Assembly: GCF_003315795.1 (NCBI RefSeq)
Contig: NZ_QMEY01000020.1
Coordinates: 1-64,000, forward strand
DNA from: Spongiactinospora rosea
GTDB taxonomy: Bacteria; Actinomycetota; Actinomycetes; Streptosporangiales; Streptosporangiaceae
Direction: 5' to 3'
DNA length: 64,000 bases
Shown here: piece by piece, positions 58,671 to 64,000 of the stretch
How the letters are laid out: each line of letters opens with the position of its first letter
Position numbering within the stretch: the first letter of the stretch is position 1
Notes under the pieces: model-generated
The model's database searches: none
Told to the model about the DNA's origin: nothing
Seen by the model: only the letters and a program-made list of their open reading frames with translations
Translations under genes and position numbers: made by a program

Positions 58671-60080
58671 ATGCAGCAGGAAGAGGTGGTGCGGGCCTCG
58701 GCCATCGCCTTGGCCGCGGCATATCGCAGTGGCCGGGTGAGCCCTGTCGATGCGACTCGGGCCGCGCTCGAACGCATCAGCCAGGACAATCCGGCGCTGC
58801 GCGCCTACTGCCTGGTGGACGAGCAGGGCGCGCTCGCCCAGGCCGAGGCGTCCCACCACAGGTGGCGGCGCGGCGAGGCCCTCGGCCCGCTGGACGGGGT
58901 GCCGACATCGATCAAGGACCTGTTCCTCACCGCGGGCTGGCCGACCCTGCGCGGCTCCCGGCGCGTGGATCCCGATCAGCCGTGGACGGTGGACAGCCCG
59001 GTCGCGGCACGGTTGCGCGAGGCGGGCGTGGTGCTGCTGGGGAAGACCACCACTCCGGAGTTCGGGTGGAAGGCGGTCACCGACAACCCCATCGACGGCG
59101 TGACCAGGAACCCGATCGATCCCACGCTGACCGCGGGGGGATCCAGCGGCGGCAGCGGCGCCGCGCTGGCCGCCGGGATGGGCGCGCTCTCGGTGGCGAC
59201 CGACGCCGCGGGCTCGACCCGCATCCCCGCCGCGTTCTGCGGGGTCGTCGGCCTCAAGCCGACGTACGGGCGCATCCCCATCTACCCGGCCAGCGACCTC
59301 GACCGGCTCGGGTGCGCCGGGCCGATGGCACGGACCGTCGCCGACGTCGCGGCCCTTCTCGACGTGCTGGCCGCCCCCGACGACCGCGACCCGAACGCGC
59401 TGCCGCCGCCCACCGGCTCCTACCTCGCCGGGATGCGCCGCCCGGTGCGCGGGCTGCGCGCCGCCTACTCCCCCACACTGGGGTACGCCCGGGTGGAACC
59501 CGAGGTCGCGAAGGTGGCCGAGGCCGCGGTGACCGCCCTGGGCGAGGCGGGCGTCGTGGTGGAGGCGGTCGATCCGCCGTTCTCCGACCCGCTGGACGTC
59601 TTCACCGTGCTGTGGTCGACCGGCATGGCGCCGCTGCTGCATTCGCAACTGGGCGGTTCACCCCATGGAATCGATCAAGGACTTGCGGAGCTGATCGAGC
59701 AGGGCTCCCGCCACTCGGTCGCCGACTATCTCATCGCGCGCCGGGCGGCGCTCGGCATCGGTACCGCGATGGGCGCCTTCCACCGGGAGTACGACGTGCT
59801 GCTCACGCCGACCGTGCCGATCGAGCCGTTCGCGGCCGGGCACGACGTGCCGCCGGGCAGCGGCGCGCGCAGTTGGCTGGAGTGGACGCCCTTCACCTTG
59901 CCGTTCAGCCTGTCCCAGCAACCGGCGCTCAGCGTCCCTGCCGGGACGACCTCTCGCGGCCTGCCGGTGGGGTTGCAGATCGTCGGGGCCCGGCACGCGG
60001 AGGGCCTGGTCCTGGCCGTGGGCGCCGCGGTCGAGGAGGCGCTGCGCGGCACGGCGGGCCCGACCGGCGATTGTGCCTGA
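58671..60080 (+). CDS. Amidase-signature family amidase
   Basis: A 469-residue amidase. The Ser-cisSer-Lys triad can be read as Lys82 (TSIKDLF), Ser158 (TAGGSSGGSGAAL) and Ser182 (ATDAAGSTRIPAAFCGVVGL). It hydrolyses a carboxamide to an acid and ammonia; the substrate is unknown. GGAGGAGG upstream supports the ATG at 58671. The next gene is an acyl-CoA synthetase, so the acid released is probably activated to its CoA ester. Confidence 0.92.
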   Translation: MQQEEVVRASAIALAAAYRSGRVSPVDATRAALERISQDNPALRAYCLVDEQGALAQAEASHHRWRRGEALGPLDGVPTSIKDLFLTAGWPTLRGSRRVDPDQPWTVDSPVAARLREAGVVLLGKTTTPEFGWKAVTDNPIDGVTRNPIDPTLTAGGSSGGSGAALAAGMGALSVATDAAGSTRIPAAFCGVVGLKPTYGRIPIYPASDLDRLGCAGPMARTVADVAALLDVLAAPDDRDPNALPPPTGSYLAGMRRPVRGLRAAYSPTLGYARVEPEVAKVAEAAVTALGEAGVVVEAVDPPFSDPLDVFTVLWSTGMAPLLHSQLGGSPHGIDQGLAELIEQGSRHSVADYLIARRAALGIGTAMGAFHREYDVLLTPTVPIEPFAAGHDVPPGSGARSWLEWTPFTLPFSLSQQPALSVPAGTTSRGLPVGLQIVGARHAEGLVLAVGAAVEEALRGTAGPTGDCA

Positions 60081-60142
60081 GCGGGCCGCCAAGTATCGTG
60101 ATGCGAAATGGCCAGTCTGCACAATGAAACGAGGGGGCCGTC

Positions 60143-61687
60143 CTGGACATCGCGTACCTACTGCGCAGAGCCGCCCGGATGTACCCGGACGCGCTCGCGG
60201 TCGATGACGGCCGGACCGTCCGCACTCATGCGCAGCTCATCCGGCGAGGCGAAGGCCTGGCGAACGGGCTGGACCGCCTGGGCGTCCCGCCTGGCGCAGC
60301 GGTCGGCATCCTGTCCGGGAACCGCACGGAATACGTGGAGGCGGACGTCGCCCTGGCGCTCGGGCGGCGGGTGCGCGTCGCGCTCAACGCGCGGCTGCAC
60401 CTGGAGGACTTCCGGTACATGGCCGCGGACGCCGGCCTGGCCGCGCTGTTCTACTCGGCCGAGTTCGCGGAGCACGCCGCGGCGCTGGCCGAAGAGCCGG
60501 GCGTAGTACCCATCGCCCTGGACGGCGACGCCCTGAGCGGCGGGCACAGCGTCGAATCACTCGTCGCGGACGCGCCCGCCGCCCCCCGGATCCGCGACAC
60601 CGACCCCGAGGGCGTCGCCTGGATCTCCTACACTTCCGGCACCACCGGCCGCCCCAAGGGGGTCGTGCTCTCGCACCGGGCGATCCGGGAGGTCGCCCTC
60701 AACCTGCTGCTGGAGCTCGGCCCGGTCGTCCCGGAGGAGCAGATCCTGCTCACCCAGCCCATTTCGCACGGCGCCGGGTACTTCGTGCTGCCGTACCTGA
60801 TGTCCGGCGCGGGCGTCCACGTCATGCGGCACTTCGATCCCGAACAGGTGTGGCACCTCTCGCGGAACCCGGCGATGCGCACCCTGAAGGCCGTGCCGAC
60901 CATGCTGGAGGCCATTCTCGCCGCCGAGCCGTCCGCCGGACGCGGCGCGGAGTGGGGGTTCGAGTCCATCGTGTACGGCGCGTCGGGCATCGCCCCGGCG
61001 CTGCTGAACCTCGCGGTGGAGCGCTTCGGCCCCACGCTCGTGCAGGACTACGGCCAGTCCGAGGCGCCGGTCACCATCACCTGCCTGCAAAAGCGCGATC
61101 ACCTCGATGAGTCGGCGCGCCTGTCGGCCGGCCGGCCCTGGCGCAGCGTCGCGGTGGAGGTCCGCGACGGCGACGGAGTCCAGGTCGGCCCCGGCGAGCT
61201 GGGCGAGGTGTACGTGCGGGGCAACCATCTGATGAGCGGCTACCACGGCAAGCCGGCCGAGACCGCCGAGGTGCTGCGCGACGGCTGGTTGCGCACCAAG
61301 GACCTCGCGATCACCGACGAACGCGGCTTCGTGTACCTGCGCGGCCGCCGGGACGAAATGATCAACACCGGAGGATTCAATGTGGCGCCTCGCGAGGTCG
61401 AGGACGTCCTGGCCGCCTTCCAGGACGTCGAGGAGGTCGTGGTGCTGGGGATGCCGGACGAACGCTGGGGGGACGCGGTGACCGCGGTGGTGCGCCCGTC
61501 CGCCGGGGCCCGGCTCGACGTCGAGGAACTGCTGGCCTTCGCCCGGCCGCGGCTGGGCATCCGGGTGCCGAGACGGGTGGCGGTCTGGTCGCGGATTCCG
61601 CGCAACGCCTACGGCAAGGTGGACCGCAACGCCATCCGCGCGGCCCTGGACGGGACCGGCCGACCGGCGGAGTCGTCCCATGGCTGA
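60143..61687 (+). CDS. Acyl-CoA synthetase (AMP-forming), probable CTG start
   Basis: A class I adenylate-forming ligase of about 514 residues. Motifs: ISYTSGTTGRPKGVVLSHRA (P-loop), VQDYGQSEAP, DGWLRTKDLAITDERGFVYL and the C-terminal catalytic Lys in IPRNAYGKVDRN. The first ATG at 60179 would cut the conserved N-terminal LDIAYLLRRAAR. An in-frame stop lies at 60125-60127, and no ATG or GTG occurs before 60179. The CTG at 60143, 5 bases after GAGGGGG, therefore looks like the start. The 3' end overlaps the thiolase gene by 8 bases. It should activate the acid released by the amidase. Confidence 0.88.
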   Translation: MDIAYLLRRAARMYPDALAVDDGRTVRTHAQLIRRGEGLANGLDRLGVPPGAAVGILSGNRTEYVEADVALALGRRVRVALNARLHLEDFRYMAADAGLAALFYSAEFAEHAAALAEEPGVVPIALDGDALSGGHSVESLVADAPAAPRIRDTDPEGVAWISYTSGTTGRPKGVVLSHRAIREVALNLLLELGPVVPEEQILLTQPISHGAGYFVLPYLMSGAGVHVMRHFDPEQVWHLSRNPAMRTLKAVPTMLEAILAAEPSAGRGAEWGFESIVYGASGIAPALLNLAVERFGPTLVQDYGQSEAPVTITCLQKRDHLDESARLSAGRPWRSVAVEVRDGDGVQVGPGELGEVYVRGNHLMSGYHGKPAETAEVLRDGWLRTKDLAITDERGFVYLRGRRDEMINTGGFNVAPREVEDVLAAFQDVEEVVVLGMPDERWGDAVTAVVRPSAGARLDVEELLAFARPRLGIRVPRRVAVWSRIPRNAYGKVDRNAIRAALDGTGRPAESSHG

Positions 61688-62858
61688 CGACGTGGTGATC
61701 GCCGGTGTGGGCGTGCACCCGTTCGGCCGCCATTCCGACAGGTCGCTCAAGGACCTGGCCCGGGTGGCCGGGCTGCGCGCGCTGCTCGACGCCGGCATCG
61801 GGCCGCAGGGCGTGCAGATGGTGTACTCCGCCAACGCCATGGCCGGCATGTTGCAGGGCCAGGAGATGGTCCGCGGGCAGACCGTGCTGCGCGAGATCGG
61901 GATCGAGGGCGTGCCGGTCGTCAACGTCGAGAACGCCTGCGCGGGCGGCTCGACCGCGTTCGCCCAGGCGGTCATGGCGATCCGGTCCGGCGCGGCCGAC
62001 GTCGCGCTGGCGGTCGGCTTCGAGAAGATGTTCGTCGCCGACCGTTCCCGGACGCTGGACGCGCTGGAGTCGGCCGCCGACCTGGACGTCGTCTCCGGTC
62101 TGGGCATCCAGTTCACGGCCGTGTACGGGCTGCGGCTGCGACCGCGGCTGGCCGACGGGTCGATCACCCGCCAGGACCTGGCCGAGGTCGCGGTGAAGAG
62201 CCACGCGAACGGCGCCCGCAACCCCTACGCCCAGCATCAGAAGCCGGTCACCGCCGAGCAGGTGCTGGAGTCGCGCATGATCGCCGATCCGCTCACCCTG
62301 CTGATGTGCAGCTCGATCTGCGACGGCGCGGCGGCCGTGGTGCTGGCTCGCGACGGGGCACTGCGGCAACCGGGACGCCCGACGGTACGCGTACTGGCCT
62401 CGGCGTCCACGTCCGGCTTCACGCTGGACCCGGACGGCGGCCCGTCGGGCGCGACCCGATGCGCGCAGCTCGCCTACGAACAGGCGGGGGTCGGCCCCGC
62501 GGACGTCGATGTCGCCGAGGTGCACGACGCCATGGCCCCGGCCGAACTGCTCTACGCCGAGCAACTGGGCTTCTGCCCGCCCGGCGACGCGGCCCCGTTC
62601 TTCCGCAGCGGCGCGACCGCCCTGGACGGCCGCCTGCCGATCAATCCCAGCGGCGGCCTGGCCTCGCGCGGGCATCCGGTGGGTGCCACCGGGCTGGCCC
62701 AGCTGGCCGAGCTGACCTGGCAGTTGCGCGGCGAGGCGGGCGAGCGGCAGGTCCACCGCCCGCGCATCGCGCTGGCCCAGAACAGCGGCGGCTGGCTGGA
62801 GGGCGAATCGGCCGCGGTCAACGTACACCTCCTGGAACGGACGCAACGATGGATCTAG
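61680..62858 (+). CDS. SCP2/lipid-transfer-type thiolase
   Basis: A 392-residue thiolase-superfamily protein of the SCP-x/Ltp group. The nucleophile region is VVNVENACAGGSTAFAQAVM, the His motif GGLASRGHPVGATGLAQLAE, and EVHDAMAPAELLYAEQLGF is the third conserved block. Such proteins cleave 3-keto-acyl-CoA or act as retro-aldolases on 3-hydroxy-acyl-CoA when paired with a DUF35 protein, as Ltp2 does in steroid side-chain degradation. The DUF35 gene follows with a 10-base overlap, which supports that pairing. Confidence 0.9.
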   Translation: MADDVVIAGVGVHPFGRHSDRSLKDLARVAGLRALLDAGIGPQGVQMVYSANAMAGMLQGQEMVRGQTVLREIGIEGVPVVNVENACAGGSTAFAQAVMAIRSGAADVALAVGFEKMFVADRSRTLDALESAADLDVVSGLGIQFTAVYGLRLRPRLADGSITRQDLAEVAVKSHANGARNPYAQHQKPVTAEQVLESRMIADPLTLLMCSSICDGAAAVVLARDGALRQPGRPTVRVLASASTSGFTLDPDGGPSGATRCAQLAYEQAGVGPADVDVAEVHDAMAPAELLYAEQLGFCPPGDAAPFFRSGATALDGRLPINPSGGLASRGHPVGATGLAQLAELTWQLRGEAGERQVHRPRIALAQNSGGWLEGESAAVNVHLLERTQRWI

Positions 62859-63289
62859 CGGACGCGCTCGACAGCGCCCCGACCGGCGAGCGCCCGCGCT
62901 TCGACCTCGCGGCCGCCGCGCTGGTCGGCGGGCGCTGCGCGGACTGCGGCGCCACGGCATGGCCCGCGCGCGCGGTGTGTCATCGCTGCGGCGGCGCGGA
63001 CGTCCGGCTCGGCGCCTTCGCCCGCTCGGGCACGCTGGTGAGCTGCACCCGCGTGATGGTGCCCCGCCCCGGGCTGGAGGCCCCCTACATGCTGGGGCAG
63101 GTACGACTCGACGACGGTCCGGTGGTGTTCGGTCAGATCCTGGGGCTGGACGACACCGAGGCGGTGCCCTGCCCGGTCACCGTTCGCGTGAGCGCGGCCC
63201 GGTACTGGTTCACCCCTGCGGGCTTGCCGGAGCCGACCGGCGAACGGCAAGATGAAACGAGGGTATCGTCGGACGAAACGGGCGGCTGA
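62849..63289 (+). CDS. DUF35 zinc-ribbon / OB-fold protein
   Basis: A 146-residue protein. VGGRCADCGATAWPARAVCH RCGG is a rubredoxin-like zinc ribbon with four Cys, followed by an OB-fold (SGTLVSCTRVMVPRPGLEAP, GQVRLDDGPVVFGQIL). DUF35 proteins are partners of SCP2-type thiolases and bind acyl-CoA. Start at 62849 overlaps the thiolase stop; the downstream mutase starts one base after its stop. The complex would carry out the C-C bond cleavage step of the pathway. Confidence 0.92.
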   Translation: MDLADALDSAPTGERPRFDLAAAALVGGRCADCGATAWPARAVCHRCGGADVRLGAFARSGTLVSCTRVMVPRPGLEAPYMLGQVRLDDGPVVFGQILGLDDTEAVPCPVTVRVSAARYWFTPAGLPEPTGERQDETRVSSDETGG

Positions 63290-63290
63290 C

Positions 63291-64000
63291 ATGGACGACG
63301 GCAAGGCACGCCTCGACGAGGTGCTGACCCGGGCCAACGACGGCGAGGTGCCGATCCGGCGCAGGTACGGCGGCGGCGGATCGGCCGCACTGGAACAGTG
63401 GGGCGACGGGCTCGCCGCCTCCCCCGGGCCGTACCGCCCCCGGTTCATGGTGTACTCCGGGCTGGGCACCCCGGACATGACGGCCCGGCGGCTGGCGCTG
63501 CTGCAGGACCTGGGCGCCGAGTCGTTCCTGCTGGCCGCCGACCTGCCCGCCCAGCTGGGCTTCGATCCCGACCACGAGCTGGCGCACGCCCAGGTCGGCC
63601 GCGCCGGGGTCTCCTGCGCGACGCTGGCGGACTTCGCCGAGATCTGCTCCCGGCTGGACTTCGGCCGCGTGGACAGCGTCGGGCTGCTGGCCAACTCGAT
63701 CGGGCACATCGGGCTCGGCATGGTGCACTGCGTGCTGACCGACGCCGGAGCCGACGACGTGCGCCTGGTCATGCAGAACGACCCGCTGAAAGAGTTCACC
63801 GCGCGCGGCACGGAGATCTTCACCCCCGAGCAGGCGGTGCGCATCGCCTGCGACTGCGTCGCCTTCGCCATCGACAACCGGCTGCCCGGCGCGGCGCTGA
63901 CCGTGTGCTCCAACCACCTCGACGTCGCGGGCGCCGGGCCCGTCGTCGCGACCGCGATGGCCTTCGCCAACGCCCAGGTCTACCTGGACGAGCTGGTCAG
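63291..64000 (+). CDS. Methylmalonyl-CoA-mutase-family large subunit, N-terminal part
   Basis: The frame is open to the window edge (236 codons seen). It matches the substrate-binding barrel of B12-dependent acyl-CoA mutases: VYSGLGTPDMTARRLALLQD, LAADLPAQLGFDPDHELAHA, VRLVMQNDPLKEFTARGTEI and TVCSNHLDVAGAG with the conserved His. The Tyr of the methylmalonyl-CoA mutase YxGxxT region is kept. The N-terminal arm is shorter than in true methylmalonyl-CoA mutase, so this is a divergent mutase acting on another acyl-CoA. It follows the DUF35 gene by one base. The small subunit would lie to the right. Confidence 0.88.
   Translation, partial: MDDGKARLDEVLTRANDGEVPIRRRYGGGGSAALEQWGDGLAASPGPYRPRFMVYSGLGTPDMTARRLALLQDLGAESFLLAADLPAQLGFDPDHELAHAQVGRAGVSCATLADFAEICSRLDFGRVDSVGLLANSIGHIGLGMVHCVLTDAGADDVRLVMQNDPLKEFTARGTEIFTPEQAVRIACDCVAFAIDNRLPGAALTVCSNHLDVAGAGPVVATAMAFANAQVYLDELV

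Overview
The window looks like chromosomal DNA of a high-GC actinomycete. Coding regions are very GC-rich at third positions, GTG starts are common, and many genes belong to families typical of Streptomyces/Streptosporangiales (DUF6461, DUF6193, GPP34, ChrB-like, MSMEG_1061-type PPOX, mycothiol-era DinB-like proteins). A Streptosporangiales member (Nonomuraea, Actinomadura or a relative) is my guess; no 16S rRNA or tRNA is present to settle it.

Layout. 1-7.5 kb is a scarred accessory zone. It holds a truncated IS5-type transposase at the left edge, a recombinase stub, a decayed IS701-type transposase, another IS5-type fragment, a frameshifted DUF4186 gene and a TetR remnant. Between them lie two intact DUF genes and a tandem pair of serine beta-lactamase-like hydrolases. 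7.5-15 kb has a MarR/DUF1330 divergent pair with a perfect palindrome, an ArsR-ArsC fusion, a duplicated DoxX-like membrane protein with a YVTN beta-propeller protein, and a cobalamin riboswitch controlling bluB. An SMI1/KNR4 protein and a TetR-glycosyltransferase operon follow. 15-23 kb holds a large LRR protein, an orphan membrane protein, a secreted propeller, and an SPFH / ribbon-helix-helix / GPP34 operon behind a 16-bp palindrome. 23-31 kb is small housekeeping and resistance functions: ChrB-like, YkvA, HXXEE, a CDF metal exporter with a CzrA-like site, PPOX, MFS, APH and HxlR/RidA.

31-38 kb has a D-Ala-D-Ala carboxypeptidase divergent from a CseB/CseC-like two-component operon with a lipoprotein, then CBS-BON and universal stress proteins. 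38-46 kb has a PadR operon whose ABC transporter has collapsed into an ATPase-permease fusion, a rifampicin-monooxygenase-like enzyme, a third serine hydrolase, a NarL-type two-component pair, and a zone of gene remnants around a MarR gene.

46-64 kb is a catabolic region. A PucR regulator diverges from an operon with mirrored order DUF917 - HyuA-like - HyuA - DUF917, then an internally deleted amidohydrolase and a quinone oxidoreductase. This looks like hydantoin/thiohydantoin-type ring degradation. After a TetR/FAD-monooxygenase pair comes a second set: aldo/keto reductase and nitrilase-type hydrolase on one strand, and amidase, acyl-CoA synthetase, SCP2-type thiolase, DUF35 partner and a B12-dependent acyl-CoA mutase on the other. 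Together these suggest hydrolysis of an amide, CoA activation, carbon-skeleton rearrangement and C-C cleavage. The mutase runs off the right edge. The bluB gene would supply the lower ligand of its cofactor.

The strongest candidates for an undescribed system are the D-H-H-D hydantoinase operon, whose first HyuA paralogue has lost its ATP-binding motifs, the SPFH-RHH-GPP34 operon, and the mutase cluster.
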